The notes under the pieces were generated by a model. It saw only the letters and a list, made by a program, of their open reading frames with translations. It ran no database searches and was not told the DNA's origin. 64,000 bases of DNA from Microbulbifer variabilis (GTDB lineage: Bacteria; Pseudomonadota; Gammaproteobacteria; Pseudomonadales; Cellvibrionaceae). Positions 26,695 through 37,326 of the stretch are shown piece by piece; the stretch's first letter is position 1, and each line of letters opens with the position of its first letter. Both the position numbers and the translations under genes were made by a program. Where the stretch lies: assembly GCF_023716485.1 (NCBI RefSeq), contig NZ_CP092418.1:1223001-1287000 (forward strand), in the 5' to 3' direction.

Positions 26695-27726
26695 TTATAC
26701 GAGCTTCCAGTTCAGGGTTTCTCCGGCGGCCAGGGGGATCAGCTTTTCGCCGCCCATATCCAGCGCTTCGGGAAGTGCCCAGGGCTGCTTCACCAGAGTG
26801 ATGGTGTCCTGATTGCGCGGCAGGCCGTAGAAATCCGGCCCGAAATTGCTGGCGAAGCCCTCGAGCTTATCCAGCTTGCCGGCACGTTCAAAGGCTTCGG
26901 CGTACAGCTCGATAGCGGAGTAAGCGGTGTAGCAACCGGCACAGCCGCACTCGTGCTCCTTCTTGTGGTGCGCGTGGGGGGCCGAGTCGGTGCCGAGGAA
27001 AAATTTCGGGCTGCCACTGGTGGCGGCTTCAATCAGTGCCGACTGATGATCGCCGCGTTTGAGAATTGGCAGGCAGTAGAAGTGCGGGCGAATACCGCCA
27101 ACCAGCATATGGTTGCGGTTGTACAGCAGGTGGTGCGCGGTAATTGTCGCGGCGACGCCTTCGCGGGCATTTTGCACAAACTCAGCGGCATTGGCGGTAG
27201 TGATGTGCTCAAAAACCACTTTCAGAGTGGGGAAATCTTCTACCAGGCGCGCTAGGGTCTTCTCGATAAATACCTGCTCGCGGTCGAAAATATCGATATC
27301 GCTGGTGGTGACCTCACCGTGTACCAACAGCTTCATGCCGCAGGACTGCATTTCTTCCAAAGCCGGGTAAATATTGGCGATGTCAGTTACGCCGGAATCG
27401 GAGTTGGTGGTGGCACCAGCCGGGTAGAGTTTTGCTGCGATTACGCCGCTGGCGTGGGCCTGGCGAATCACTTCGGCATCGGTCTTGTCGGTGAGGTAAA
27501 TCACCATCAGCGGTTCAAAAGTTCGGCCGGCTGGGATATGCGCGAGAATGCGCTCGCGATATGCGGCTGCGCCTTCACCGGTGGTGACGGGCGGTACCAG
27601 GTTTGGCATCACAATTGCGCGGTGAAATTGTCGGGCGGCATCGCCAACGGTGCGTTCCAGGGCAGTGCCGTCACGCAGGTGAATATGCCAGTCGTCGGGG
27701 GCGCGAAGAGTGATTTGCTCCGTCAT
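26695..27726 (-). CDS. pyrC: Dihydroorotase, homodimeric type
   Basis: A 343-residue zinc enzyme of pyrimidine synthesis that closes carbamoyl-aspartate to dihydroorotate. The first metal site is [10 protein letters not shown] (His14, His16), the carbamylated Lys lies in [14 protein letters not shown], further ligands are in LVHGE and FEHITT, and the catalytic Asp is in [13 protein letters not shown]. The ATG at 27726 has GGAG close upstream, while the longer frame from 27744 has none. The length matches E. coli PyrC. Confidence 0.97.
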   Translation of the reverse strand: MTEQITLRAPDDWHIHLRDGTALERTVGDAARQFHRAIVMPNLVPPVTTGEGAAAYRERILAHIPAGRTFEPLMVIYLTDKTDAEVIRQAHASGVIAAKLYPAGATTNSDSGVTDIANIYPALEEMQSCGMKLLVHGEVTTSDIDIFDREQVFIEKTLARLVEDFPTLKVVFEHITTANAAEFVQNAREGVAATITAHHLLYNRNHMLVGGIRPHFYCLPILKRGDHQSALIEAATSGSPKFFLGTDSAPHAHHKKEHECGCAGCYTAYSAIELYAEAFERAGKLDKLEGFASNFGPDFYGLPRNQDTITLVKQPWALPEALDMGGEKLIPLAAGETLNWKLV

Positions 27727-28047
27727 GGTACTCCAGGATATCAATTGCTGTAGAAGTGTCTCTGTGCGGCGCGCATGCTACCCGATGCAGGGTCAAAATG
27801 CGATGCGCGAACCGGTTAAAAGTTAATCAATTGTATAGACTCTCACCTTGGCGCTAGTCGATTGCGAGCAGAGGCGCTACAATCGCGCCCCGATAAAGTG
27901 TGTGGGTATTAATTGTGCCCATAAATACCGAGCCTGGGCATACCTCCAAGAATAACCTCCCCCAGAACGAAACAAACTTCACAGATAGGTGATTCCAATC
28001 GCCGCACTTTGATCGTGGCGGCAAAAATCCAGCAGCAGAGGACAGCA
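27727..28047. other. Divergent promoter region, pyrC and argG
   Basis: The region holds the start signals of both genes but no gene of its own. I could not find a convincing ArgR box or pyrimidine attenuator. Confidence 0.4.
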
Positions 28048-29268
28048 ATGAGCAAAATCGAGAAGGTAGTACTGGCATATTCCGGCGGACTGGATACTTC
28101 AGTGATTGTGCGATGGCTGCAGGATACTTACGGCTGTGAAGTAGTGACGTTCACGGCGGATATTGGCCAGGGTGAGGAAGTTGAACCGGCGCGGGCCAAG
28201 GCCGAGGCGCTCGGTGTGAAAGAGATTTATATCGACGATCTGCGCGAGGAATATGTGCGGGACTTTGTTTTCCCAATGTTCCGTGCCAATGCGATTTACG
28301 AGGGCGAGTACCTGCTGGGCACCTCTATCGCGCGCCCGCTGATCGCCAAGCGCTTGATTGAAATTGCCAACGAGACCGGTGCCGATGCTATTTCCCATGG
28401 TGCCACCGGCAAAGGCAACGACCAGGTGCGCTTTGAGTTGGGTGCCTACGCACTGAAGCCGGGTATTCAGGTAATCGCGCCCTGGCGCGAATGGGACTTA
28501 AATTCCCGCGAAAAGCTGATGCAATACTGCGAGCAGCACAAAATTCCAGTGGATTTCTCTTCTACGAAGAAAAAATCCCCTTACTCGATGGATGCCAACC
28601 TGCTGCATATTTCCTACGAGGGCGGCATCCTCGAAGATCCCTGGGCGGAAGCCGAGGAAGACATGTGGCGCTGGAGTGTGAGCCCGGAGGCCGCACCCGA
28701 AGAGCCGACGTACATCACCATCGGCTTTGAGAAAGGTGATCCAGTCTCAATCGATGGTGAGCGTTTGAGCCCGGCCACCCTGCTGGAAAAACTGAACAAG
28801 TTGGGTGGAGCTAACGGCATTGGCCGCCTGGATATTGTGGAAAACCGCTATGTGGGTATGAAATCCCGCGGTTGTTACGAAACTCCCGGTGGAACAATTT
28901 TGATGAAGGCGCACCGCGCTATCGAGTCCATTACGCTGGATCGCGAAGTGGCGCATATGAAAGATTCCTTGATGCCGCGCTACGCGGATCTTGTGTACAA
29001 CGGTTACTGGTGGTCGCCTGAGCGCCGCATGTTGCAGGCCGCTATCGATGAATCCCAGGAAGTGGTGAATGGTGAAGTACGCCTGAAACTCTACAAGGGT
29101 AGTGTCAGTGCAGTAGGCCGCCGCTCAGTAGATAGCCTCTTCGATGAGCGTATCGCAACCTTCGAGGATGATGCCGGGGCCTACAACCAAAAAGATGCAG
29201 AGGGCTTTATCAAGCTCAATGCCCTGCGCCTGCGCATCGCCGCCGGTAAAGGAAGAAAATTGATTTAG
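28048..29268 (+). CDS. argG: Argininosuccinate synthase
   Basis: A 406-residue enzyme joining citrulline and aspartate with ATP in arginine synthesis. The N-terminal PP-loop is AYSGGLDTS (10-18). Also present are [15 protein letters not shown], which binds substrate, and [17 protein letters not shown]. The ATG at 28048 is chosen over an upstream in-frame ATG at 28009 because the PP-loop then falls at its usual distance from the N-terminus. It is 190 bp upstream of ccoN and ends just before an FNR-type box. Confidence 0.97.
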   Translation: MSKIEKVVLAYSGGLDTSVIVRWLQDTYGCEVVTFTADIGQGEEVEPARAKAEALGVKEIYIDDLREEYVRDFVFPMFRANAIYEGEYLLGTSIARPLIAKRLIEIANETGADAISHGATGKGNDQVRFELGAYALKPGIQVIAPWREWDLNSREKLMQYCEQHKIPVDFSSTKKKSPYSMDANLLHISYEGGILEDPWAEAEEDMWRWSVSPEAAPEEPTYITIGFEKGDPVSIDGERLSPATLLEKLNKLGGANGIGRLDIVENRYVGMKSRGCYETPGGTILMKAHRAIESITLDREVAHMKDSLMPRYADLVYNGYWWSPERRMLQAAIDESQEVVNGEVRLKLYKGSVSAVGRRSVDSLFDERIATFEDDAGAYNQKDAEGFIKLNALRLRIAAGKGRKLI

Positions 29269-29277
29269 TCGGCTTAG

Positions 29278-29291
29278 TTGATTTAGATCAG
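29278..29291 (+). promoter_or_regulatory. FNR/Anr-type box upstream of ccoN
   Basis: TTGAT-TTAG-ATCAG matches the TTGAT-N4-ATCAA consensus in nine of ten fixed positions. It lies 165 bp before the ccoN start, in the only gap in front of the cbb3 operon, and would induce it when oxygen is low. Confidence 0.65.
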
Positions 29292-29455
29292 TCAAGGCTG
29301 GAAATGGATGCGCTTAAATCCTTTTCTGGCCAACAGTGACAGTTATGTGTATGCCTTCGACGTTATAAGCGGGTTCATACATGACTGCTGCAGACCCAGT
29401 GGTGGGCCAGGCCCGCTCAGTGGAACCGAATTTTAAAAGCAACGGAAGTAAAAAC

Positions 29456-30910
29456 ATGACGACAACGGTGGCAAAGACCGGCCCTGTGCCGGACTATGAC
29501 TACAATATCGTGCGCCAGTTCACCATCATGTCCGTGGTCTGGGGCATCTTTGGTATGGGCATGGGCGTATTGATCGCGGCTCAGCTGGCCTGGCCCGAGC
29601 TGAACGATTTCTGGCAGCCCTTCTCGCACTTCGGGCGATTGAGGCCACTGCACACCAATGCGGTTATCTTCGCATTCGGTGGTAGTGTTCTGTTTGCCAC
29701 CTCCTACTATGTGGTGCAGCGCACCTGTCAGGTTCGCCTTTGGGGCGGCTGGCTGATTCCCTTCACCTTCTGGGGATGGCAGGTCGTTATCGTGGCAGCG
29801 GCTATTACCTTGCCGATGGGCTTCACCTCCACCAAGGAATACGCTGAGCTGGAATGGCCGATCGATATCCTGATCGCCGTAGTTTGGGTGGCCTATGCGC
29901 TGGTGTTCTTCGGCACCATCATGAAGCGAAAGACTTCCCACATCTACGTTGCCAACTGGTTCTTCGGTGCTTATATCATCACCATTGCCGTACTCCATAT
30001 TATTAATAATTTGGAAATTCCGGTTGCTCCGTTCAAGTCTTACTCCATCTACTCCGGTACCAAGGATGCGATGATCCAGTGGTGGTATGGCCACAACGCG
30101 GTAGGCTTCTTCCTGACTGCGGCCTTCCTCGGCATCATGTACTACTTCGTACCTAAGCAAGCTGGTCGTCCGGTTTACTCCTACCAGCTGTCTATCGTGC
30201 ACTTCTGGGCACTGATCTCCCTGTATGTATGGGCTGGTGGCCACCACCTGCACTACTCAGCGCTGCCCGACTGGGCGCAGAGCCTGGCGATGGTAATGTC
30301 CCTGATCCTGTTGGCGCCTTCCTGGGGCGGTATGATCAACGGCATCATGACCCTGTCTGGCGCTTGGCATAAGCTGCGCACCGACCCTACCTTGCGCTTC
30401 CTGGTGGTATCCCTGTCCTTCTACGGTATGTCCACCTTCGAAGGCCCGATGATGTCTATCAAGACTGTGAACGCTCTGTCTCACAACACCGACTGGACTA
30501 TCGGTCACGTACACTCCGGCGCATTGGGCTGGGTTGCGATGATCTCCATCGGTGCTCTGTACCACCTGGTTCCGGTTCTGTGGAAGCGTCGCGAAATGTA
30601 CAGCACCAAGCTGATCAACGCGCACTTCTGGCTGGCCACTGTAGGTACGGTTCTGTACATCGCTGCGATGTGGGTAAACGGTATTACCCAAGGTCTGATG
30701 TGGCGCGCCTTCAACGCCGACGGCACCCTGACTTACAGCTTCGTGGAAAGTGTTGTTGCGAGCCACCCAGGCTATGTGGTGCGCTGGTTGGGCGGTGCCA
30801 TGTTCCTGGTCGGTATGCTGCTGATGGCTTACAACGTCTACCGCACGATTACTGAGAAAGTAAACGATGCCGAAGCCGATAACACCGTTCGTGCAGTGCC
30901 TGCGGCATAG
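29456..30910 (+). CDS. ccoN: cbb3-type cytochrome c oxidase subunit I
   Basis: The 484-residue catalytic subunit. It has twelve membrane helices and reduces oxygen at a heme b3-CuB centre with high affinity. The start at 29456 is preferred to 29381 because GGAAG precedes it and the protein then matches family length, beginning [22 protein letters not shown]. Key His-containing blocks are [32 protein letters not shown] (CuB site region), [17 protein letters not shown] and [16 protein letters not shown]. It is the first gene of ccoNOQP, with 11 bp to ccoO. Confidence 0.97.
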   Translation: MTTTVAKTGPVPDYDYNIVRQFTIMSVVWGIFGMGMGVLIAAQLAWPELNDFWQPFSHFGRLRPLHTNAVIFAFGGSVLFATSYYVVQRTCQVRLWGGWLIPFTFWGWQVVIVAAAITLPMGFTSTKEYAELEWPIDILIAVVWVAYALVFFGTIMKRKTSHIYVANWFFGAYIITIAVLHIINNLEIPVAPFKSYSIYSGTKDAMIQWWYGHNAVGFFLTAAFLGIMYYFVPKQAGRPVYSYQLSIVHFWALISLYVWAGGHHLHYSALPDWAQSLAMVMSLILLAPSWGGMINGIMTLSGAWHKLRTDPTLRFLVVSLSFYGMSTFEGPMMSIKTVNALSHNTDWTIGHVHSGALGWVAMISIGALYHLVPVLWKRREMYSTKLINAHFWLATVGTVLYIAAMWVNGITQGLMWRAFNADGTLTYSFVESVVASHPGYVVRWLGGAMFLVGMLLMAYNVYRTITEKVNDAEADNTVRAVPAA

Positions 30911-30921
30911 GAGTTTAGATC

Positions 30922-31539
30922 GTGAAGAATCATGACATCGTAGAAAAAAATATCGGCTGGATGATCTTTTTCACCATTATCGCCATCAGCTTTGGTGCTC
31001 TGGTAGAGATTGTCCCGCAGTTCTTTACCAAGGCGAACTACACTCCGCTGCCGGGTCAGAAGCCGCTGACCGCAATAGAGCTGGAAGGCCGCGATATCTA
31101 TATTCGCGAAGGCTGTCACGTATGCCACACCCAGATGGTGCGCCCACTGCGCGCCGAGGTGGAGCGTTACGGCCACTATTCCATGGCTCAGGAATCCGTG
31201 TACGAGCATCCCTTCCTGTGGGGCTCCAAGCGTACTGGTCCTGACCTGGCCCGTGTGGGCGGCCGCTATTCCGATGAATGGCAGCGTGCTCACCTGTACA
31301 ACCCGCGTAGTGTAGTGCCTGAATCCATCATGCCGGCCTACCCCTGGTTGTTCGACAATGTGGTTACTGGTAATTACACCGCGCGTAAGATGGAAGCGCT
31401 GCGCCTGGTCGGTGTGCCCTACACCGATGAGGATATCGCCAATGCCGCCGAGCCTTTCAAAGGTGGCAAGGTGAAAGAAATTGATGCGCTGGTCGCTTAC
31501 TTGCAACAGCTGGGTACCCTGGTTACCCAAAAACGCTAA
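30922..31539 (+). CDS. ccoO: cbb3 oxidase monoheme subunit II
   Basis: A 205-residue membrane-anchored cytochrome c. It has a single N-terminal helix ([20 protein letters not shown]) and then a periplasmic domain with the heme motif CHVCH in [14 protein letters not shown]; the likely axial Met lies in ESIMPAYPW. It starts with GTG after TAGGAG. It passes electrons from CcoP to CcoN. Confidence 0.96.
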   Translation: MKNHDIVEKNIGWMIFFTIIAISFGALVEIVPQFFTKANYTPLPGQKPLTAIELEGRDIYIREGCHVCHTQMVRPLRAEVERYGHYSMAQESVYEHPFLWGSKRTGPDLARVGGRYSDEWQRAHLYNPRSVVPESIMPAYPWLFDNVVTGNYTARKMEALRLVGVPYTDEDIANAAEPFKGGKVKEIDALVAYLQQLGTLVTQKR

Positions 31540-31557
31540 TAGCGAGGAAGGAAACTC

Positions 31558-31794
31558 GTGACTATCGAAACTTTGCGGGAAATCGGACTGGTTCTGGGAT
31601 CACTGGCCTTTCTGGCTATTTGCTGGTGGGCTTTCTCTCCGAAGCGCAAGAAGCGCTTCGAAGAAGATGCCAATTTGCCATTTGCCGATGATGAGCAGCA
31701 AGCCGATAAGGATGATTCGTCGGCTGCTCAGAAGGACGAATCCAAATCCGGGCAAAAGCCCGGGACTGAACGAAAACAGGGGCAGGATAAGTAA
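31558..31794 (+). CDS. ccoQ: cbb3 oxidase accessory subunit CcoQ
   Basis: A 78-residue protein with one membrane helix (LGLVLGSLAFLAICWWAF-like, residues 8-27), then a basic KRKKRF patch and a long charged tail, longer than in most family members. CcoQ stabilises the interaction of CcoP with the core. GTG start with AGGAAGG upstream; its stop overlaps the ccoP start (TAATG). Confidence 0.88.
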   Translation: MTIETLREIGLVLGSLAFLAICWWAFSPKRKKRFEEDANLPFADDEQQADKDDSSAAQKDESKSGQKPGTERKQGQDK

Positions 31795-32702
31795 TGAGTA
31801 CATTCTGGAGTGTGTGGGTAATTGTACTCACCCTCGCCAATCTGGCGTTGATTACCTGGGTGTTGTTCGCCAACCGAAAAGTAGCGGTGGACGACCAGGC
31901 TGAACCGGAAAACAAAACAACCGGCCACGTCTACGACGGTATTGAGGAGTACGACAATCCTCTGCCCAAGTGGTGGTTTTTGCTGTTTATCGCCACACTG
32001 GTGTTCTCAGCAGTTTACCTGGTGATCTACCCAGGCCTGGGTAACTTCAAAGGTCTTGGTGGTTGGTCATCTGTCGGCGCGTTGGAAGCTTCCCAGGCTA
32101 AGGCCCAGGAAAAGTTCGACGAGCAGTTTGGCAAATACCTCGATATGCCTATTGAGCAGATTGCGCAGAGCCCGGAAGCCCTAAAAATGGGTTCTCGAAT
32201 CTTCGCTAACAACTGTGCGGTGTGTCACGGTGCCGATGCCGGCGGTAACTTTGGCTTCCCCAACCTGACCGATAACGCCTGGCTGTATGGTGGTACCCCG
32301 GAGAAAATCCTTGAGACCCTATACAATGGGCGTCAGGGTATGATGCCTCCACAAGGTCCGATTATTGGTGAAGAGGGTGTGCGTAATGCCACCGAGTATG
32401 TGCTCTCCCTCAATGGCCTAAACCACGATAAGGCGATGGCTGCTGAAGGCCAGAAGGTGTTTAACACTGTATGTATGGCTTGTCACGGAATGGACGCCAA
32501 GGGTAATCAAGCCCTGGGCGCACCCAACCTGACCGACGATCTGTGGCTCTACGGCAGCAGCCGGGAGCAAATCCAGCACACCATTCGCAGTGGGCGCTCC
32601 AATATGATGCCCGCGCAGAGAGATAAACTGCGTGAAGACAAAATCCGCCTGGTAGCGGCTTATGTCTACAGCCTGTCCCAGCAGGACGAAGAACAGCAGT
32701 AA
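31794..32702 (+). CDS. ccoP: cbb3 oxidase diheme subunit III
   Basis: A 302-residue cytochrome with two N-terminal membrane helices (residues 6-27 and 57-79) and two cytochrome c domains: CAVCH with MMPPQGP and CMACH with NMMPAQ as likely axial Met regions. The two domains resemble each other and both contain PNLTD, showing an internal duplication typical of CcoP. It takes electrons from soluble cytochromes. A terminator follows. Confidence 0.97.
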   Translation: MSTFWSVWVIVLTLANLALITWVLFANRKVAVDDQAEPENKTTGHVYDGIEEYDNPLPKWWFLLFIATLVFSAVYLVIYPGLGNFKGLGGWSSVGALEASQAKAQEKFDEQFGKYLDMPIEQIAQSPEALKMGSRIFANNCAVCHGADAGGNFGFPNLTDNAWLYGGTPEKILETLYNGRQGMMPPQGPIIGEEGVRNATEYVLSLNGLNHDKAMAAEGQKVFNTVCMACHGMDAKGNQALGAPNLTDDLWLYGSSREQIQHTIRSGRSNMMPAQRDKLREDKIRLVAAYVYSLSQQDEEQQ

Positions 32703-32712
32703 TTTACTATTG

Positions 32713-32742
32713 AGGCCCGGCATTTGCTGGGCCTTGTTTTTT
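32713..32742 (+). terminator. Terminator after ccoNOQP
   Basis: AGGCCCGGC pairs with GCTGGGCCT (one mismatch) around ATTT, followed by TTGTTTTTT. It separates the structural genes from ccoG. Confidence 0.75.
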
Positions 32743-32841
32743 CAAGGGACTCCGGGCGCTGCAGGGACGGAGAAAAAAGCCTCAAAATAAGTGGCTACCT
32801 GGCCCGCGTACAAGATGTGTCCGTGCGAGAGTGAGGTTTGT

Positions 32842-34260
32842 GTGAGTGATTTAATTCCAACCCGTGAGGAACAGGAAGGTGATGGCGAGGTTCGCTATCG
32901 CATGCTGTATGAGTCGGACGATAAAATTTACATCCGACATATCAAGGGTGTTTTCACCCGTATCCGCAAATATACTGGCCTGCCGTTGTTGCTGGCTTTC
33001 TTCTTTCTTCCCTGGATCAATATCGACGGGCGCCAGTCAGCCTTTTTTGATCTTCCCACCCGACAATTTCATATTTTCTGGACAACCTTTGGCCCCCAGG
33101 ACGGCTTCCTACTAGCTTGGCTGCTGATTATCGCCGCCTTCGCCCTGTTTGCTGTTACCACCTGGATGGGGCGGGTCTGGTGTGGCTTCACTTGCCCTCA
33201 GACTGTATGGACCATGATGTTTATGTGGGCAGAGCGTATCTGCGAGGGTGATCGCAACAAGCGCATGAAGTTGGATAAGGCCCCATGGAACGCGGAAAAG
33301 GTTCTGCGCAAGGGCGGCACGCACGCTTTATGGCTGTTGATTTCTCTGGCTACAGCCTTGGCTTTCGTTGGCTACTTCTATGGTATCCGTGAGTTGGTTG
33401 TAGACCTCGCTACCTTCCAAGCTCATCCGCAAGGTGTCTTCTGGGTGGCTTTCTTTACCTTTGCCACTTACATGAACGCGGGCTTCTTGCGGGAGCAGGT
33501 ATGTAAATACATGTGCCCCTACGCCCGCTTCCAGTCGGTGATGTACGACGAGGATACCCTTGCGGTTTACTACGATGCCAAGCGTGGTGAGACTCGCGGG
33601 CCGCGCAAAAAGAACGTGGACTACAAAGCCGAAGGTATGGGTGACTGTATCGATTGCTATTGGTGTGTGCAGGTTTGCCCGGTGGATATCGACATTCGCG
33701 ATGGCTTGCAGTTTGAGTGTATCAACTGCGGTCTCTGTGTCGATGCTTGTAACAGCGTCATGGATAAGATGGGCTATGAGCAGGGCTTAATTCGCTTCAC
33801 CTCTGAAGACGAGCTACAGACTGGCAAGACGAACTTTTTACGTCCGCGACTGTTTGGCTACGCAGTCGTTTTGCTGGCCATGATAGGATTGTTTTCGCAT
33901 CAGGTGGCAACTCGCAGTCCTATCGAGGCAGAAGTCACTCGTGACCGCGGTGCCCGTATGTATCGGGTTTCACAAGGGTTGGTGCAGAATGTGTATACCG
34001 TGAAGATCAGCAATATGGATCAGGCAGCTCATGAGTTCACGATCCGTGTTGAGGGCAATCCGAATTATGACTATTCGGTGCGCAAACCGCGCAATATTTA
34101 CCTGAAGGCCGGGGAGATCTACCCGGTACCGATTCGGGTGAGTGTGCCCGAGACCCAGCTGAAGGACACCAAGCACGATATTGATATCGTGGTGCAGGCT
34201 GTCGATGACCCGGAGCTGGTCAATAAGCATCGAGCGGTATTTATTGGTCCCAAGCAGTAG
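32842..34260 (+). CDS. ccoG: cbb3 assembly ferredoxin, cupric reductase type
   Basis: A 472-residue membrane protein needed for making cbb3 oxidase, thought to reduce Cu(II) to Cu(I). It has several membrane helices, conserved WCGFTCPQT in the membrane part, then a 2x[4Fe-4S] ferredoxin (CIDCYWCVQVCP and CINCGLCVDACN). The C-terminal Ig-like domain starts near residue 380. The GTG at 32842 is chosen with a GAGG-like site; a longer frame from 32791 adds 17 residues and has no clear site. Confidence 0.93.
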   Translation: MSDLIPTREEQEGDGEVRYRMLYESDDKIYIRHIKGVFTRIRKYTGLPLLLAFFFLPWINIDGRQSAFFDLPTRQFHIFWTTFGPQDGFLLAWLLIIAAFALFAVTTWMGRVWCGFTCPQTVWTMMFMWAERICEGDRNKRMKLDKAPWNAEKVLRKGGTHALWLLISLATALAFVGYFYGIRELVVDLATFQAHPQGVFWVAFFTFATYMNAGFLREQVCKYMCPYARFQSVMYDEDTLAVYYDAKRGETRGPRKKNVDYKAEGMGDCIDCYWCVQVCPVDIDIRDGLQFECINCGLCVDACNSVMDKMGYEQGLIRFTSEDELQTGKTNFLRPRLFGYAVVLLAMIGLFSHQVATRSPIEAEVTRDRGARMYRVSQGLVQNVYTVKISNMDQAAHEFTIRVEGNPNYDYSVRKPRNIYLKAGEIYPVPIRVSVPETQLKDTKHDIDIVVQAVDDPELVNKHRAVFIGPKQ

Positions 34261-34310
34261 ACGGGAAGCCGTTCCCGTTGCAAAGTACGGGCCCGCTCAG
34301 GCGGGCTCTG
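34261..34310 (+). terminator. Two inverted repeats between ccoG and ccoH
   Basis: ACGGGAA-GCCG-TTCCCGT lies at 34261-34278, directly after the ccoG stop. GCCCGC-TCAG-GCGGGC lies at 34291-34306, followed by a weak T run. This is probably an attenuator that lowers expression of ccoHIS. Confidence 0.5.
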
Positions 34311-34344
34311 CTTTTCTGCACAAAACGGTAATTTTGGTAACGCG

Positions 34345-34869
34345 ATGAATGAACCAACGTCGAAACCCTGGTATCGGGAATTCTGGGCCTGGATGGTCTT
34401 GGCACCGTTGATTACGGTGGTTGTAGTCTCCTCTATTACGGTCTCCATTGCCGTGCGTTTTGCTGATGATCAGGTCAGCGATACCTACTACAAAGACAGC
34501 CGCATGTACCATTTTTCCGCGGAGCAAGACCAACGTGCCAAAGCTCTGGGGCTGGCGGCCTTGGTGCAGTTCCAGCGCACTGAAGGTGGCGTTACTGTCG
34601 AATTGAATGGCAATACCGACTACCCGGAAAAACTGCTGCTCACTCTGAGCCACCCGATGGAAGAGGATCTGGACCAGCATATTGAGTTGTCACAGCTCTC
34701 TGTGGGGCGCTATTCCGGTGAAGTACCGGGCGCCTTAAAAAGCCGCTGGTACCTGCGTCTGATGCCTGAACTTGACCCAAGTGCACACCAGCAAGCCGAG
34801 TGGCGCTTGAAAGGCGAGATCAACTTCGACCTGGGCAACGCGGCGCCCATGAATCCCGGCAGTCAATGA
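34345..34869 (+). CDS. ccoH: FixH/CcoH family assembly protein
   Basis: A 174-residue protein with one N-terminal membrane helix (AWMVLAPLITVVVVSSITVSIA) and a periplasmic domain, as in FixH. The conserved DDQVSDTYYKDSRMY after the helix is typical. Family members act with the CcoI copper pump in maturing the oxidase. Its stop overlaps the ccoI start (ATGA). Confidence 0.9.
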   Translation: MNEPTSKPWYREFWAWMVLAPLITVVVVSSITVSIAVRFADDQVSDTYYKDSRMYHFSAEQDQRAKALGLAALVQFQRTEGGVTVELNGNTDYPEKLLLTLSHPMEEDLDQHIELSQLSVGRYSGEVPGALKSRWYLRLMPELDPSAHQQAEWRLKGEINFDLGNAAPMNPGSQ

Positions 34870-37310
34870 AGTCACCCTGTTATCACTGTGGGCTACCGGT
34901 TCCCGCTGGCAGTAATCACTCAGTTGTGATCGAAGGTGTCCCGCGCAGCATGTGCTGCCCGGGGTGTGAGGCTGTGGCGAGTGCAATTGTCTCCGGGGGA
35001 TTGGACGGCTTTTACCGTTATCGGGAAAAACAAAGTGATCGCCCGGAGCAGAACCAGCCACAGGATCGCTGGAGTGCTTATGATCTTCCCGAAGTGCAGC
35101 AGCTGTTTGTGCACGACTGGGACGGTGGACGCCAAATGGCGGCGCTGCTGATCGGTGGTATTACTTGTGCCGCCTGTGTCTGGTTGATAGAAAAACATCT
35201 GGGGCAATTAGCCGGTATCGAGAAAGTCTCGGTCAACGCCAGTACCCAGCGTGCGCAAATTGTTTTCGATCCAGAGCAGATTCAACCCAGCGCCCTGTTT
35301 GAGGCCCTGGAGCAGATCGGCTATCGCCCTGCGCCGGCGACTGCCGCCAACCGCGAAAGTGTAATTCAGAGTGAGCATCGCGCTGCCCTGCGCCGCCTCG
35401 GGGTCGCTGGTCTCGGTACCATGCAGGTGATGATGTTCGCCATCGCCCTCTATTTTGGTGCCGGCAGCGGTGATGTGGGTGAGTTCGAACGCTACTTCCG
35501 CTGGGTCTCTCTGCTGGTAGCCACTCCTGTAGTGTTCTATGCCGCGCGGCCTTTCTTTAGCGCGGCCCTGCGCAGTCTGCGCACGCGCCATTTAAGTATG
35601 GATGTGCCGGTTTCCCTCGCTATTGGCCTGGCCTATGGGGCCAGTTTCTATGCCACCGTATTCGGTACCGGCGAGGTATATTTTGAATCCATCTCCATGT
35701 TTACCTTCTTTTTGCTGTTGGGGCGCACTGTTGAGATGCGCGCGCGCCACCGAGCGGGGCTAGCCAGCGGTGGGCTCGCGCAGCTGTTGCCCATGACCGC
35801 GGCAAGATATGACGGCACTGAGGTTGCCCACGTCCCCGTAGCAGCCCTGGCGGCTGGCGACCGGATTTTACTGCGCCCCGGCGATACGATTCCCGCTGAT
35901 GGTGAGGTACTCGAAGGTGAGAGTGGCGTAGATGAATCGCTACTCAGTGGTGAATCCGCGCTACAGCAAAAGACCGTGGGCAGTCCTGTGTATGCAGGCA
36001 GCGTCAACGGCGATTCCAGTCTTACCGTGCGTGTCACTGCCGCCGGAAAATCCACGCGCTTGTCGGCAATTGAGCGTCTTGTGGAGCGCGCCCAGCTGGA
36101 GAAGCCAGCTCAGGTAGCCCTGGCGGATCGGGTTGCCGGCATTTTTGTCGGAGTCGTACTGGTTGCAGCCCTGAGTGCTTTCGCGGTTTGGTGGCAACTG
36201 GACCCGAGTAGGGCATTTTGGGTGGCCTTGTCCGTGTTGGTGGTGACCTGTCCCTGTGCTTTGTCTTTGGCGACTCCCGCGGCATTGGCCTCAGCAACTC
36301 TGCGTCTGCAGGAGCTGGGCTTGTTGGTTGCTGGCGGCAGTCTTTTAGAGACCTTGCCCCGCATCAGTCGTGTGGTGTTCGATAAAACCGGTACCTTGAC
36401 CCGTGGCGAACCACGCATCCTGCATATTGATTTACTGCGTGATGGCTGGACCGAACAGAAAGTCAAAGATGTGGCTGCAGCACTCGAGTCCCAAACTCAC
36501 CATCCACTGGCACGGGCATTTCGTGCCTGGCGTGGCAACCTGACTGCAAGCCAGCTCAAGGTACATACAGGCCGCGGCCTGGAGGGGCAGATAGAGGGCA
36601 ACCGCTACCGCCTGGGCCGTGCCGATTTTGTCATCATGCAATCTATTACAGCTCCACAGGGAGAGGGGCAGTGGCTGTTGCTGGCCGATGAGGTTGGCGC
36701 CATCGCCTGGATCGCGCTTGGCGATAAATTGCGGGACTCCGCTGCACAGGCGGTTGAGCAGCTGGGCCAAATGGGCCTGTCAGTTGAATTGTTGAGCGGC
36801 GACCAATCCGCTGAAGTAAAACGGTTGGCTGCCCAGGCGGGCATTGAATGTTTCCGCGCTGGTGCATCGCCCGAAGACAAGCTCTCCCATATGAAGCAGC
36901 GGCAGGACGCGGGGGAGAAAGTCCTGATGGTGGGTGATGGCCTCAATGATGTGCCGGTATTGTCAGGTGCTGACGCGTCGGTGGCGATGATGTCTGCCGC
37001 TGACCTGGCCCAATCCCGCGCGGATGCAATTCTGCTCAACGGTGACCTGCGGGTGTTGGCGCAGTCTGTCGCTCTGGCGCGTAAGTGTCGCCGGGTGGTA
37101 CGTCAAAATCTGGCCTGGGCCCTGGGGTATAACGTCATAGCACTACCCCTGGCGGTGTGCGGCCTGGTGCCTCCATGGGCCGCCGCTATTGGTATGTCTC
37201 TGAGCTCTCTGGTAGTGGTCATCAATGCACTGCGCTTGTCTCGAGCCGCACCTTCTACAGAGGACACCACCCGTGTAGAGCCCAATATTCGCCCCAGATT
37301 GGCGGATTAA
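34866..37310 (+). CDS. ccoI: Copper-transporting P1B-type ATPase
   Basis: An 814-residue pump that moves copper for cbb3 oxidase. It has N-terminal Cys motifs CYHCG and CCPGC, a heavy-metal domain with GITCAACVWLIE, the membrane CPC motif in VTCPCALSLATP, the phosphorylation site DKTGTLTRGEP, an HP motif (HHPLARAF) and the hinge MVGDGLNDVPVLSGAD. The ATGA overlap with ccoH fixes the start at 34866. This is the long N-terminal variant with a metallated-cysteine extension usual for CcoI. Confidence 0.95.
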   Translation: MKSPCYHCGLPVPAGSNHSVVIEGVPRSMCCPGCEAVASAIVSGGLDGFYRYREKQSDRPEQNQPQDRWSAYDLPEVQQLFVHDWDGGRQMAALLIGGITCAACVWLIEKHLGQLAGIEKVSVNASTQRAQIVFDPEQIQPSALFEALEQIGYRPAPATAANRESVIQSEHRAALRRLGVAGLGTMQVMMFAIALYFGAGSGDVGEFERYFRWVSLLVATPVVFYAARPFFSAALRSLRTRHLSMDVPVSLAIGLAYGASFYATVFGTGEVYFESISMFTFFLLLGRTVEMRARHRAGLASGGLAQLLPMTAARYDGTEVAHVPVAALAAGDRILLRPGDTIPADGEVLEGESGVDESLLSGESALQQKTVGSPVYAGSVNGDSSLTVRVTAAGKSTRLSAIERLVERAQLEKPAQVALADRVAGIFVGVVLVAALSAFAVWWQLDPSRAFWVALSVLVVTCPCALSLATPAALASATLRLQELGLLVAGGSLLETLPRISRVVFDKTGTLTRGEPRILHIDLLRDGWTEQKVKDVAAALESQTHHPLARAFRAWRGNLTASQLKVHTGRGLEGQIEGNRYRLGRADFVIMQSITAPQGEGQWLLLADEVGAIAWIALGDKLRDSAAQAVEQLGQMGLSVELLSGDQSAEVKRLAAQAGIECFRAGASPEDKLSHMKQRQDAGEKVLMVGDGLNDVPVLSGADASVAMMSAADLAQSRADAILLNGDLRVLAQSVALARKCRRVVRQNLAWALGYNVIALPLAVCGLVPPWAAAIGMSLSSLVVVINALRLSRAAPSTEDTTRVEPNIRPRLAD

Positions 37311-37326
37311 TACAGAGGAGTGAAGC

